From contig NZ_MSFI01000021.1 in the NCBI RefSeq assembly GCF_001975785.1, positions 1 through 64,000 of the forward strand: a DNA stretch of 64,000 bases, given 5' to 3'. Shown in pieces: positions 16,323 to 24,464 of the stretch. Within the stretch, counting starts at the first letter, position 1; each line of letters opens with the position of its first letter. Origin of the DNA: Domibacillus epiphyticus. Lineage in GTDB: Bacteria; Bacillota; Bacilli; Bacillales; Domibacillaceae. The notes under the pieces are model-generated. The model was not told the origin of the DNA and searched no databases. It saw nothing but the letters and a program-made list of their open reading frames with translations. Both the position numbers and the translations under genes were made by a program.

Positions 16323-16550
16323 TTATCCTTTTTGAATGTAGAATGTATACACGCTATCTTCTTCTTTTGAATCGAGCATTGTATGCCCTGTTGATTTTGT
16401 CCAGGCTGTTAAATCACTTTTCGCGCCTTTATCGGTTGTCTGCACTTCCAATATTTGTCCTGCCTCTAAGTTATTCATCGCTTTTTTAGTTTTCACGATC
16501 GGCATCGGACATGCCAGACCTTTTGCGTCTAAAACCTGATCTACTTTCAT
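16323..16550 (-). CDS. TusA-like sulfur carrier
   Basis: A 75-residue TusA-fold protein with the CPxP cysteine in LDAKGLACPMPIVKTK. The ATG at 16550 follows GGAGGGGATATCA and is preferred to upstream in-frame codons. It is close in sequence to the other two TusA domains of the cluster, so it probably arose by local duplication. It lies directly downstream of the CsoR/CstR-like gene, with an operator-like motif between them. Confidence 0.88.
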   Translation of the reverse strand: MKVDQVLDAKGLACPMPIVKTKKAMNNLEAGQILEVQTTDKGAKSDLTAWTKSTGHTMLDSKEEDSVYTFYIQKG

Positions 16551-16575
16551 TGATATCCCCTCCGTTATATTTTTA

Positions 16576-16589
16576 TACCTATAAGGGTA
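16576..16589 (-). promoter_or_regulatory. TACC-N6-GGTA motif, candidate CstR operator
   Basis: TACC-TATAAG-GGTA lies in the gap between the repressor gene and tusA, overlapping A/T-rich promoter-like sequence. Confidence 0.6.
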
Positions 16590-16631
16590 TATTATCCGAT
16601 ACAATTTGATTCGTCAACCGTTTCATTTTCT

Positions 16632-16892
16632 TTATCTGCTTTTTACTAGCAGGTTCACTGCTTCTTTAACAGGATTTTCTGTTTCTTCGCCTTTTTCTAT
16701 ACTCTCTCTAATGCACTGCTCTAAATTTGTGCTGACAATAACCCCCATGGTTCGATCAATTGCTCCGCGTGCTGCCGATAACTGGATTACCACATCTCGA
16801 CAGTCTTTTCCTTCTTCGATCATGTTCAATATTCCTTTAATTTGTCCCTCGATCCGATTTAATCGATTTACGATTTTCTTATCATAGGTCAT
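16632..16892 (-). CDS. CsoR/CstR-family repressor, probably persulfide-sensing
   Basis: An 86-residue all-helical CsoR-family repressor, starting at the ATG at 16892 after AAAGGAGAC. Two cysteines sit in GKDCRDVV and NLEQCIRES, the pair that in the CstR subgroup reacts with sulfane sulfur to form a disulfide or polysulfide link and release DNA. Copper-type CsoR would carry a histidine in the H-C motif; here the residue after the first helix break favours CstR, though this is not decisive. The sulfur-transfer genes around it, and repeated operator-like sites including one before its own start, support autoregulated persulfide control. Confidence 0.85.
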   Translation of the reverse strand: MTYDKKIVNRLNRIEGQIKGILNMIEEGKDCRDVVIQLSAARGAIDRTMGVIVSTNLEQCIRESIEKGEETENPVKEAVNLLVKSR

Positions 16893-16950
16893 CACACAAG
16901 TCTCCTTTTGCTTTGTATTCCGTTGGCGATTCTTTATGGGACCAACTATA

Positions 16951-16964
16951 TACCCTATACAGTA
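16951..16964 (-). promoter_or_regulatory. TACC-N6-AGTA motif, candidate autoregulatory operator
   Basis: TACC-CTATAC-AGTA differs at one position from the cluster motif and sits about 60 bases upstream of the repressor start codon. Confidence 0.5.
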
Positions 16965-16994
16965 TAATGTCAATCATTATACTCTTGAACAACA

Positions 16995-17022
16995 CAAAAA
17001 AAGATGCCACTTAGACATCTTT
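16995..17022 (-). terminator. Terminator after rhodanese-MBL copy 2
   Basis: On the minus strand AGATG...CATCT forms a short stem followed by seven T, directly after the stop of the 17031-18152 gene. Confidence 0.55.
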
Positions 17023-17030
17023 TCGTGATG

Positions 17031-18152
17031 CTATCGAACAGCACATCGGTTAGGGCCCGTTTCCATTTCTCTTTGTTGTTCTAGATCAGTCATTAATTTG
17101 CCCATGTTTATTTGGCGTATCTCCTCATAGGAATTTGGCTGCGGCGGCAGGTTTTCGCTTACTGTCTTTCTAAATTCTTCTTCCTCATGGATATTTAGAC
17201 CATGATTTTGTTTGTATAACACATTGAGTTTTTCTGAGATGCTCCCGTTATCCTTCATTTCATTTATTCCCATAAAATGAGCCGGCAAGACCAACAGTTC
17301 ACCTTTCAATTCTTTATATCTCTCATAAAGTGTCTCACGCAAGTCACCAACCCAGTCACCCGCTTTCCCCGCTAAATCCGGCCGGCCAATGGAGTCGATA
17401 AATAAAATGTCCCCGGTCAGCAGATATTGGTCATCAATAATAAACGAAGTGCTTCCAATTGTATGACCAGGAGAATAGACAGCTTTGATCATTGAACTTC
17501 CTACATAGATGATGTCACCATCCTGGATCGGGGAATAATCAAAATTCAGGTCTTCCGCATCATTAGGTGGCAAATAATATGTTCCTCCAAGTTTTTCAGC
17601 AAGTGCTCTCCCGCCTGAAATATGATCTGCATGAAGGTGCGTATCTAATAAGTGTGTAATTCGTATGCCGTGTTCCTCCGCAAATTGTTCGTACGTCTCA
17701 AGCATCCGGTTCGTATCAATAACGGCGCCATTTCCTTCTGATTCAATTAGATAAGATAAACATCCTTTTCCTAAACGCACGAATTGATAAATGGAGCCTC
17801 CACCTATCAAATCACCCACTTTAATCGGCTCAAGATATTCACTCCATGCTTTCATTCCGCCTTCTACGGAATAGACATATTTAAATCCTTTCTCTTCCAG
17901 GTATTCTGCTGCCCTTTTAGAAGAATTGCCTTTTGCGCAAATCGTATAAATTTCTTTGTCTTTCGGCAGCTTATCAAGAAGGGCATCTTCTTCAGTAAGC
18001 TTAGAGAAAGGGGCATTCATGACTTTTACATTTCTCCCTTCCATTTTCCACTCATCAAAAGCGTCCGTATTACGTACATCTAAAATAAATACATCTTCAT
18101 GATTCAGCACCTTTTTTGCTATTTCTTGTGTTGAGATGAGTTTAACTGTCAT
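17031..18152 (-). CDS. Rhodanese-metallo-beta-lactamase fusion, copy 2
   Basis: A 373-residue paralogue of the 13164-14291 protein with the same order. The N-terminal rhodanese has TICAKGNSS as cysteine loop. The metallo-beta-lactamase domain has HLHADH, GHTIGS, GDILF and PAHF, and the identical last eight residues GPNRCAVR. All expected metal ligands and the rhodanese cysteine are present, so both copies should be active in persulfide oxidation or transfer. It has its own terminator and an upstream TACC-type motif, so it forms a separate unit before the repressor gene. Confidence 0.88.
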   Translation of the reverse strand: MTVKLISTQEIAKKVLNHEDVFILDVRNTDAFDEWKMEGRNVKVMNAPFSKLTEEDALLDKLPKDKEIYTICAKGNSSKRAAEYLEEKGFKYVYSVEGGMKAWSEYLEPIKVGDLIGGGSIYQFVRLGKGCLSYLIESEGNGAVIDTNRMLETYEQFAEEHGIRITHLLDTHLHADHISGGRALAEKLGGTYYLPPNDAEDLNFDYSPIQDGDIIYVGSSMIKAVYSPGHTIGSTSFIIDDQYLLTGDILFIDSIGRPDLAGKAGDWVGDLRETLYERYKELKGELLVLPAHFMGINEMKDNGSISEKLNVLYKQNHGLNIHEEEEFRKTVSENLPPQPNSYEEIRQINMGKLMTDLEQQREMETGPNRCAVR

Positions 18153-18186
18153 TTCTGACCCTCGCTTTGTTAAAGATTAATACTGT

Positions 18187-18200
18187 TACCAGCAACCGTA
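18187..18200 (-). promoter_or_regulatory. TACC-N6-CGTA motif, candidate CstR operator
   Basis: TACC-AGCAAC-CGTA, one mismatch from the cluster motif, lies 35 bases upstream of rhodanese-MBL copy 2. Confidence 0.45.
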
Positions 18201-18482
18201 TATAAATAAAAAAGAAGAATGTATAAAAACGTTCCTTCTCTTGAATCCCACTTATACGGATAGATCAATACACCCGATTAAGCGTTTTTCAAATTCAAAA
18301 ACAGGAATCGTAAAAAATGCATACGGTATATATATCTCCATATTTTATGACACTATACAGAACCAACGGCTTACCTAATCTTTTTTAAAATACAAAAATG
18401 TACATAAACAATCCCATCACAAAGGTTCAAAATCCTCTTTCGTTTAACAATTGCTTAAATGAAGTTATGGGTTTATGAAAGT

Positions 18483-18740
18483 CTAAAATTTGGACCGTCT
18501 ATCCTGCTCATCCTGCTCGTATTCATCTTCTTTTCGAAGCTCGTCGATAACAAAGTTTCTGTGTTCGGGATCTACTTCATCTTGTGCCTGTTGTGATGTG
18601 AAACCGTGTTCCTTTTGTAACCAGTCATACATGTGAAGCTGGACAGTTTCGAACTTATCTAATTCTACTTGTCTGGCCCGTTCATCCAGTCCGAGCAGAT
18701 ATTCTTTATGCAGCCGGTGATAATGGTTATTTGCAGTCAT
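18483..18740 (-). CDS. Hypothetical acidic protein (85 aa)
   Basis: A soluble, strongly charged protein with an acidic C-terminal half (DELRKEDEYEQDEQDRRSKF). GGAGAG seven bases before the ATG supports expression. I recognise no domain. A stem-loop separates it from the upstream region on its 5' side, and it is not obviously part of the sulfur cluster. Confidence 0.6.
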   Translation of the reverse strand: MTANNHYHRLHKEYLLGLDERARQVELDKFETVQLHMYDWLQKEHGFTSQQAQDEVDPEHRNFVIDELRKEDEYEQDEQDRRSKF

Positions 18741-18787
18741 ATGTATCTCTCCTTTCTTTATTGTTTACCCGAAATTTCAAAAGAAAA

Positions 18788-18808
18788 AAGCCTTTGGGCT
18801 TGTTTTTT
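18788..18808. terminator. Bidirectional terminator-like hairpin
   Basis: AAGCC and GGGCTT form a short stem flanked by A-rich and T-rich runs on both sides, between the 85-residue gene and the M20 hydrolase gene. Confidence 0.45.
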
Positions 18809-18868
18809 GCTTATATTTCGATGAGAACATATACTGATTAATTACTAATTACTTATCAGTTAAAATAA

Positions 18869-18907
18869 AACTGCCTGGCTCCCGTTACAGACAGGAGCCA
18901 GGCAGTT
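18869..18907 (-). terminator. Strong terminator after the M20 hydrolase gene
   Basis: AACTGCCTGGCTCC pairs perfectly over 14 bases with GGAGCCAGGCAGTT around an 11-base loop. On the minus strand it is followed by TTATTTTAAC, ending the riboswitch-controlled operon. Confidence 0.75.
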
Positions 18908-18939
18908 CTGCTTTTATAGGCGGAGTTACACAGCGCCCC

Positions 18940-20367
18940 TTAAGATGATTTCGCTAATTCCGAAATCTCTCCTTCTAAAGGGGGCATTATTTCTTCTGGA
19001 ATGCCAACTTCATATTGCTTGCTTTCCGTACTCGTTCTAAATTCTGCTCTTGCCTTTTCAATAATCTTTTCATCCATCAACAAATCAAAAGCAGATAGCG
19101 CGATTGTTTTCGCTGCTAGATGCATTCCTTTAAAACCAATTGAAGAGCCGAAAGAAGCGGTTGCTTGCCAGGAATGCAATTGTACGCCAGCCGGCGCACA
19201 TGTCGTCATCACTTGTGCAACTGGTGTAATCCAGCTAACATCTCCAACATCTGTAGAACCTGCAACTGATGTCCCTCTTAATTGTTTATTATACTGCTGG
19301 CTTGTCGGCAGCAATTCATCCGCAGAAGCCCCAAAAAGATTTTTAGCGATTTGTACAACCTTAGGGTCAACTGTATTCACCAGTTCCTGTCCAAAAGACT
19401 TTTCCTCTTCTGTAAACTCCAGAGAATTGGCGATTTTCATGTTTTCAAACATAACATCACTTAATGTTTCATTGGCAAGTGTTTCATAGGCAAATGCCAG
19501 TACTTCAGAATGCACTTCTGTCTCTGTCATTAACGCCGCGCCTTCAGCAATTTTTTGAATTCTCGCAAGCAGGTCGTCTACGCCTTCTTTTGTGGCTGAT
19601 CGTAAGTAATACCATACACTTGCATGATCAGGTACAATATTCGGTGCCAGGCCCCCATTCGTAATCACATAATGAATGCGTGACCCGTCCAGAACATGCT
19701 CTCTCATATAATTTGCGCCAATATTCATAAGCTCTACTGCATCAAGAGCGCTTCTTCCCGCATGTGGTGCAGCTGCAGCATGTGAGGTTGTTCCTTTAAA
19801 GTGGAACTTTATCGAAACCATCGATTGCATGCTTGTATTTATGACAAAATTTGATGTACCCGGATGCCATGTTAAGGCACAATCAAGATCATCAAATACT
19901 CCCGCTCTGGCCATAAATGTTTTACCCGAAAGCACTTCCTCCGCCGGGCAGCCATAATAGCGAATCGTGCCTGTAATTCCTTCAGCCTTCATGATTTCTT
20001 TTAAAGCCATAATAGCCTCCACTCCTGCTGTTCCAAGCAAATTATGGCCGCATCCATGCCCCGGACCGTTCGGAACCACTTCATTATGATGAGCGCTCAC
20101 CGTTTGCGACAATCCTGGCAATGCGTCGTATTCTCCCAGCACCCCAATAATCGGTTTACCTGAACCATATTCCGCTACAAAAGCAGTTGGGATTCCGCCT
20201 ACATTTGATGTAATCGTAAATCCTGCTTCTTCCATCGTTGTTCTCTGCAATTCTGATGCATACTTTTCTTCATAAGCGACTTGAGGATTTTCCCAAATCT
20301 GTTTTGCCATACTTGTAAATAGTGATTCATTGCTGTTGATCCAATTTAAGATATTCTCTTTACTCAT
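18940..20367 (-). CDS. M20 family amidohydrolase, AbgB-like
   Basis: A 475-residue metal-dependent amidohydrolase of the M20 family, closest in layout to AbgB (aminobenzoyl-glutamate hydrolase subunit). Metal-site motifs are visible: GEYDALPG near residue 78, GHGCGHN near 103, CPAEE near 140, TSHAAAAPHAGRSALDA near 190, and QLHSWQ near 400. It would release an amino acid from an N-acyl or peptide-like conjugate. It is the last gene of an operon headed by a tandem glycine riboswitch and two membrane proteins. That suggests glycine, or a glycine conjugate, as product or substrate; this is inference. Confidence 0.82.
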   Translation of the reverse strand: MSKENILNWINSNESLFTSMAKQIWENPQVAYEEKYASELQRTTMEEAGFTITSNVGGIPTAFVAEYGSGKPIIGVLGEYDALPGLSQTVSAHHNEVVPNGPGHGCGHNLLGTAGVEAIMALKEIMKAEGITGTIRYYGCPAEEVLSGKTFMARAGVFDDLDCALTWHPGTSNFVINTSMQSMVSIKFHFKGTTSHAAAAPHAGRSALDAVELMNIGANYMREHVLDGSRIHYVITNGGLAPNIVPDHASVWYYLRSATKEGVDDLLARIQKIAEGAALMTETEVHSEVLAFAYETLANETLSDVMFENMKIANSLEFTEEEKSFGQELVNTVDPKVVQIAKNLFGASADELLPTSQQYNKQLRGTSVAGSTDVGDVSWITPVAQVMTTCAPAGVQLHSWQATASFGSSIGFKGMHLAAKTIALSAFDLLMDEKIIEKARAEFRTSTESKQYEVGIPEEIMPPLEGEISELAKSS

Positions 20368-20431
20368 TTTTCAACAACTCCTATCAGTCTATTTTTTGTG
20401 AGCATTATTCATGTTTATTCTTTTTTTTTAC

Positions 20432-21142
20432 TCAGAACTTTTCCTTTTGAATTTTCAATTTTTCCAAGTAAATACAAATGACAACGGTAATCACAATACA
20501 AATAATCCCTTTCGCAAAAGAAACAATTGGCAGGATGTTGATGATGATACCGACAGCAAGAGCGACTATACCGTTAATCGGTTTATGAAAAGCGAATTGA
20601 GCTAAAACGCCGCCAAAGATTGCTGGAACTATAAATTGAAAAGATGTTTGAAATGATGGTGGAATCAGAGAAATAAGAAATGAGCCGAAAGCAATAATGA
20701 TGGAGAGTATAAATATATTTACCAGCGATGCAGCACCCATTGCCAGGGAAGCTGTGATTTCTCCCTTTTTTGTCCCAGGTTCAGCACCAATTACATTTTG
20801 AGCAGCTGCTGCAGCAGGAAGACACATCGTTGAAATGTTGCCAGTTAAGAATGAAAGATAGGTTCCGGAAACACCCAGGGTAGGATAATAGGAAATGGGT
20901 TCTATCACCCACGTATATCCGACCATGGCGGCATATGCGACAAAAGCGGTTATAATCGGCTGCCATCCCGGATGATATCCAGAGACAAATGAAAGATAGA
21001 GAGGCAGCAGCAAGCTTAAAATAATCACCATAGACATCGTTAACCGGCCCCAAAAGTGAGACTTCTCATGGAACTCATCCATACTTAATCCTTGAGGTAA
21101 GGCTATTTCCTCTTTTATTAGCTCCTGTTTACCCATTTCCAT
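20432..21142 (-). CDS. Membrane protein, partner of the DUF5058-like protein
   Basis: A 236-residue protein with about six membrane segments after a cytoplasmic N-terminus, starting at ATG after GGAGG. The small-residue-rich stretches (AFVAYAAMVGYTWVIEP, AAAAAQNVIGAEPG) suggest a transport core. Proteins like this are commonly found paired with DUF5058 proteins. It is joined to that gene with a 19-base gap and to the M20 hydrolase downstream, so a two-subunit importer serving the hydrolase is plausible. The substrate is unknown. Confidence 0.6.
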   Translation of the reverse strand: MEMGKQELIKEEIALPQGLSMDEFHEKSHFWGRLTMSMVIILSLLLPLYLSFVSGYHPGWQPIITAFVAYAAMVGYTWVIEPISYYPTLGVSGTYLSFLTGNISTMCLPAAAAAQNVIGAEPGTKKGEITASLAMGAASLVNIFILSIIIAFGSFLISLIPPSFQTSFQFIVPAIFGGVLAQFAFHKPINGIVALAVGIIINILPIVSFAKGIICIVITVVICIYLEKLKIQKEKF

Positions 21143-21161
21143 CTGTATTTCCTCCTTTTCT

Positions 21162-21878
21162 TTAAAGTGTCATCATATAGCCCACTGACAAAGCTGCTAA
21201 AATCGATAACCCGAGTGACCATTCTTTTACCCAAGTCAAATTTCTTTTGTTGGCGATAAATAAAATGATATACATGGATATTGCCGAGGTGATAACAACT
21301 ATTGAGTTCGTAAACCCCTTCATTACTTCACCGCTGGCAAGGTTGGCAAATACACCGATCATAGCGGCACTTGAAATAACCGCCATCAGGTTTACTTTTC
21401 CTCTCCCACTTTTCATTGCTACTTTGTTTTGTGCTTTCCCAAATGATTTTGTGAAAAAAACGATGACGAGTAACCACCCGAGCCCGCCTAGGCACAATGT
21501 CCATACAACTGTTGTAAAGGCTTGTTCATTAAAATCAGAAGCTCCTAGCTCTGTTCCATATGCACCAGCAGCCAGGCTGGCAGCAGCTGACTCGATAGCA
21601 GAAGAGCCAATGACACCCGATCTCATTAATGTGATGGGTTCAGCCAAAAAGGTAATAAGGGAGATGGCAATAATCATACTCCCCATTGCAGGTCCAATGG
21701 CATTTATTGCCCCTACCTTTAGAGCACTTTTCACTTCTGTCCGCGTCATGCCAACGCTCTGGCTTGTTTTTACAGCAAGTTTAATAAAAATAATCGCTTG
21801 AAAGACCACAATTCCTATTACGATTATGGCAAAAACCCATACAGGAAAACTCGTTGCTACTTGCATTGCCTTCTCCAT
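21162..21878 (-). CDS. DUF5058-like membrane protein, first gene of the glycine-riboswitch operon
   Basis: About 238 residues with six to seven membrane segments, starting at the ATG at 21878 after AAAGGGGGCGG. Glycine/alanine-rich loops such as GAINAIGPAMGSMIIAISL and IESAAASLAAGAYGTELG fit a DUF5058-type permease. It sits immediately downstream of a tandem glycine riboswitch and upstream of a second membrane gene and an M20 hydrolase. The likely role is glycine-linked transport. No characterised relative is known to me. Confidence 0.65.
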   Translation of the reverse strand: MEKAMQVATSFPVWVFAIIVIGIVVFQAIIFIKLAVKTSQSVGMTRTEVKSALKVGAINAIGPAMGSMIIAISLITFLAEPITLMRSGVIGSSAIESAAASLAAGAYGTELGASDFNEQAFTTVVWTLCLGGLGWLLVIVFFTKSFGKAQNKVAMKSGRGKVNLMAVISSAAMIGVFANLASGEVMKGFTNSIVVITSAISMYIILFIANKRNLTWVKEWSLGLSILAALSVGYMMTL

Positions 21879-21996
21879 AAGCCGCCCCCTTTTTTGAATT
21901 TTCACTCTATTAAATAAATAAAAAGCTCCATTTCCCTTTTTATTTATTTACTAGTAATCATTTTTTTCTCTCTTTCAGATCATAATTAAGCATACA

Positions 21997-22203
21997 AAAA
22001 AGGACAGAAAAAGGTAATGATTCTACCTTCTCTGTCCTTTTACCTGAGAGTTACCATTCTTTCTGGAAAGAATCTGCTCCTTCGGTGGCTGTTTTACAGC
22101 TCTCTTCAGAGTTGCATCTAACTATTGTCCTTTTACCTGAGAGATTAATTCCATAGGCTTTTATGGAACTTGCTCCTTCGGTGTCAACTGAATGACTCTC
22201 CAA
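21997..22203 (-). ncRNA. Tandem glycine riboswitch upstream of the transporter/M20 operon
   Basis: On the minus strand two aptamers follow one another, each with the gcvT-type landmarks. The first is GGAGAGTC...ACCGAAGGAGCAAG...AATCTCTCAGGTAAAAGGAC. The second is CTGAAGAGAGC...CCACCGAAGGAGCAGA...GTAACTCTCAGGTAAAAGGAC. The final P1 strand merges into a terminator stem (GGACAGAGAAGGT paired with ACCTTTTTCTGTCC) followed by TTTTTT. Whether it turns the operon on or off cannot be read from sequence. Confidence 0.9.
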
Positions 22204-22579
22204 TAATTATCATCTGCATTATATTAAGTTTTTAGACTACATTTACTAAAGAATCTACGTGGATAGAAAATATTTAAATGGACTATATGAAGGACTATAC
22301 TACAGGGAGATACATTTTTTAATAATTCCGTGAGATTATCTCACAATTTTTTTAGCTTTAAATCGGTAGCGCTTTCTTGATTATAAAATGGCTACGCAGT
22401 ATAAGCAAGTGTAATTTTACATATAATTGGAATGATACATAATATAAAACTCAGATAATGATACGAATACAGGCCAAACCTATATAGGGAAAATATATGG
22501 GGATAGAATTAGAAAGTGAATATATGTTATGGGAGGCAAAAAGAAACTTTCAAAAAAATCATATGTTTTACAAATCCAA
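22204..22579. other. Intergenic stretch without a recognised gene
   Basis: Contains the upstream region of the transporter operon and the downstream region of the HesB-like gene. A TCACAATTTTTTTAGC tract near 22340 and AT-rich sequence are seen. No gene, terminator of note or repeat is recognised. Confidence 0.4.
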
Positions 22580-22885
22580 TCAGACAATATCTATTGAACA
22601 GGCACTAGAAGAAAAGGCATCTGCGACAAGGAACCCTTTTTCCTCAGTAAAATCAATTTGTATCTCTTCCCCAATATAACGTTGTGTAAAGCGATCCATT
22701 CGAATACGAATTCCATTCAGTTCTAAAATGAAATCATTCCTTCTTTCTTCATCGAAAACAAGGGAAAATGCAACGGTCATTCCACAGCCTCCTGCTACGT
22801 CCGCATCGATGCGCGGCAATTGACCCTCTTGTAAAACGACTGTTTTCAGCTTTTTCAATGCACTTTCTGTTAATGATAATCGCAT
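22580..22885 (-). CDS. HesB/IscA-like iron-sulfur biogenesis family protein
   Basis: About 101 residues, starting at the ATG at 22885 with AAGGAG upstream. It has the A-type carrier layout: N-terminal LTESALKKLK, DADVAGGCGMTVAFSLVFDE near residue 35, and a C-terminal SSSACSIDIV. Only one cysteine appears at each of the two cluster-ligand regions, as in the HesB-like proteins of Bacillus rather than classic IscA/SufA (C..CGC). Cluster binding is therefore uncertain. It lies just upstream of the inferred end of the gcv operon and on the same strand. Confidence 0.65.
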   Translation of the reverse strand: MRLSLTESALKKLKTVVLQEGQLPRIDADVAGGCGMTVAFSLVFDEERRNDFILELNGIRIRMDRFTQRYIGEEIQIDFTEEKGFLVADAFSSSACSIDIV

Positions 22886-22924
22886 TTCATTCATCTCCTT
22901 ACTTATGTCAATTTCTCATTGGGA

Positions 22925-22957
22925 TGAAGCCACGGTACATGTAAATTACTCCGTGGC
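22925..22957 (-). terminator. Terminator after gcvPB
   Basis: AGCCACGG and CCGTGGCT form a perfect eight-base stem, downstream of the gcvPB stop and before the HesB-like gene. Confidence 0.6.
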
Positions 22958-22973
22958 TCACTCAAAATGAAGT

Positions 22974-24464
22974 TTATGATTTTACGCTCTCCGCTTTTCC
23001 TTCTTCAGTCTTTTCTTTCGAATGGCGTACGACCGGCTTTCTTGCCGCTTGGACTTCATCCAGCCGGCCAATCGTGGTCGTGTGAGGTGCATCCAAAACA
23101 ATATCTGGATTTCCCTCTACTTCTTTTGCAATTTGGATCATGACTTCAGCAAAGGCATCAATTGTTTCTTTCGATTCTGTTTCAGTTGGTTCAATCATCA
23201 AGCATTCTTCTACATTTAACGGGAAGTAAATAGTCGGCGGATGGCAGCCAAAGTCAAGCAGCCGTTTAGCCATATCAAGTGTCCGCACGCCCAGCTTTTT
23301 CTGTCTGGAACCGGATAATACAAATTCATGCTTACAAACTTGCGAAAATGGTGAATCAAAATACGGTTCGAGCTTTTTGCGAAGATAATTCGCATGAAGG
23401 ACCGCACTTTCAGACACTTGACGCAGGCCGACAGGACCCATTGTCCGAATATACGTATAAGCCCGAACTAGAATGCCAAAGTTTCCATAGTACCCTTTTA
23501 CACGGCCAATCGATAACGGTTGATTGTCATTCAAGAAATATTGATCGTTCTGTTTTTCGATACGCGGGACTGGCAAATAAGGGATCAGCTTCTTTTTCAC
23601 TCCAACCGGACCTGCACCGGGGCCTCCACCTCCATGGGGTGTTGTAAATGTTTTGTGAAGATTCAGATGGACGATGTCGAAGCCCATTTTTCCGGGTGTT
23701 GTTTTTCCTAAAATCGCATTGGCATTCGCCCCATCGTAATACAACAAACCGCCAGCCCCGTGCACGACCTTTGCAATCTCGATTATTTCTTTCTCAAATA
23801 AGCCAAGTGTATTCGGATTTGTAAGCATCAATGCAGCGGTATCATCATCCACATGCTTTTTTAATTCTTCTAAATCTACCAGGCCATCCCCATTGGATGG
23901 AATCGTTACAGTTCGAAAACCGGCAACTGTTGCACTGGCTGGATTTGTCCCGTGAGCGGAGTCCGGGACAAGGACCTTTGTTCTTTTTTCACCTTTTTGT
24001 TTATGGTAGGCTTTTACCATCATTAACCCTGCCCATTCACCTTGAGCACCTGCTGAAGGCTGTAAAGTAACAGCATCCATTCCTGTAATTTCAGCCAAGT
24101 CTTCTTGCAGTTCATGCAAAAGCTTTAGCGCTCCCTGAACGGTTTCAACTGGCTGATAAGGGTGAATTCGGCTGAATCCTTCTAAGCGCGCCACATCTTC
24201 ATTTATTTTTGGATTGTACTTCATCGTACATGAGCCGAGTGGATAGAAACCATTATCGATCCCATGATTTTTATTAGAAAGAGCCGTATAATGACGGACA
24301 AGCTGCAGTTCTGACACTTCGGGAAGCTCCGCAAGTTCAGTCCGAATCAAATGGTCAGGAAGTTTATTTTGCAAATTGACTTTCGGTACGTCGCTCTCGG
24401 GAAGACTTGAACCGATACGTCCGGAACGGCTAATTTCAAAAATTAACTCATTGTACTCAACCAT
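22974..24464 (-). CDS. gcvPB: Glycine dehydrogenase (decarboxylating) subunit 2
   Basis: About 496 residues. The C-terminal half of the P-protein, which with subunit 1 decarboxylates glycine and loads the aminomethyl group on GcvH. The pyridoxal-phosphate lysine is in [16 protein letters not shown] near residue 270, and [12 protein letters not shown] is typical. The ATG at 24464 overlaps the gcvPA stop by eight bases, with GGAGGGTG upstream, giving tight translational coupling. It is the last gene of the glycine-cleavage operon; gcvH is not present here. Confidence 0.95.
   Translation of the reverse strand: MVEYNELIFEISRSGRIGSSLPESDVPKVNLQNKLPDHLIRTELAELPEVSELQLVRHYTALSNKNHGIDNGFYPLGSCTMKYNPKINEDVARLEGFSRIHPYQPVETVQGALKLLHELQEDLAEITGMDAVTLQPSAGAQGEWAGLMMVKAYHKQKGEKRTKVLVPDSAHGTNPASATVAGFRTVTIPSNGDGLVDLEELKKHVDDDTAALMLTNPNTLGLFEKEIIEIAKVVHGAGGLLYYDGANANAILGKTTPGKMGFDIVHLNLHKTFTTPHGGGGPGAGPVGVKKKLIPYLPVPRIEKQNDQYFLNDNQPLSIGRVKGYYGNFGILVRAYTYIRTMGPVGLRQVSESAVLHANYLRKKLEPYFDSPFSQVCKHEFVLSGSRQKKLGVRTLDMAKRLLDFGCHPPTIYFPLNVEECLMIEPTETESKETIDAFAEVMIQIAKEVEGNPDIVLDAPHTTTIGRLDEVQAARKPVVRHSKEKTEEGKAESVKS

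Noticed and set aside
16632-16892. Repressor as copper-sensing CsoR
   Set aside because: No copper transporter or chaperone is near, and all neighbours handle sulfane sulfur; a CstR-like role is preferred though not proved.
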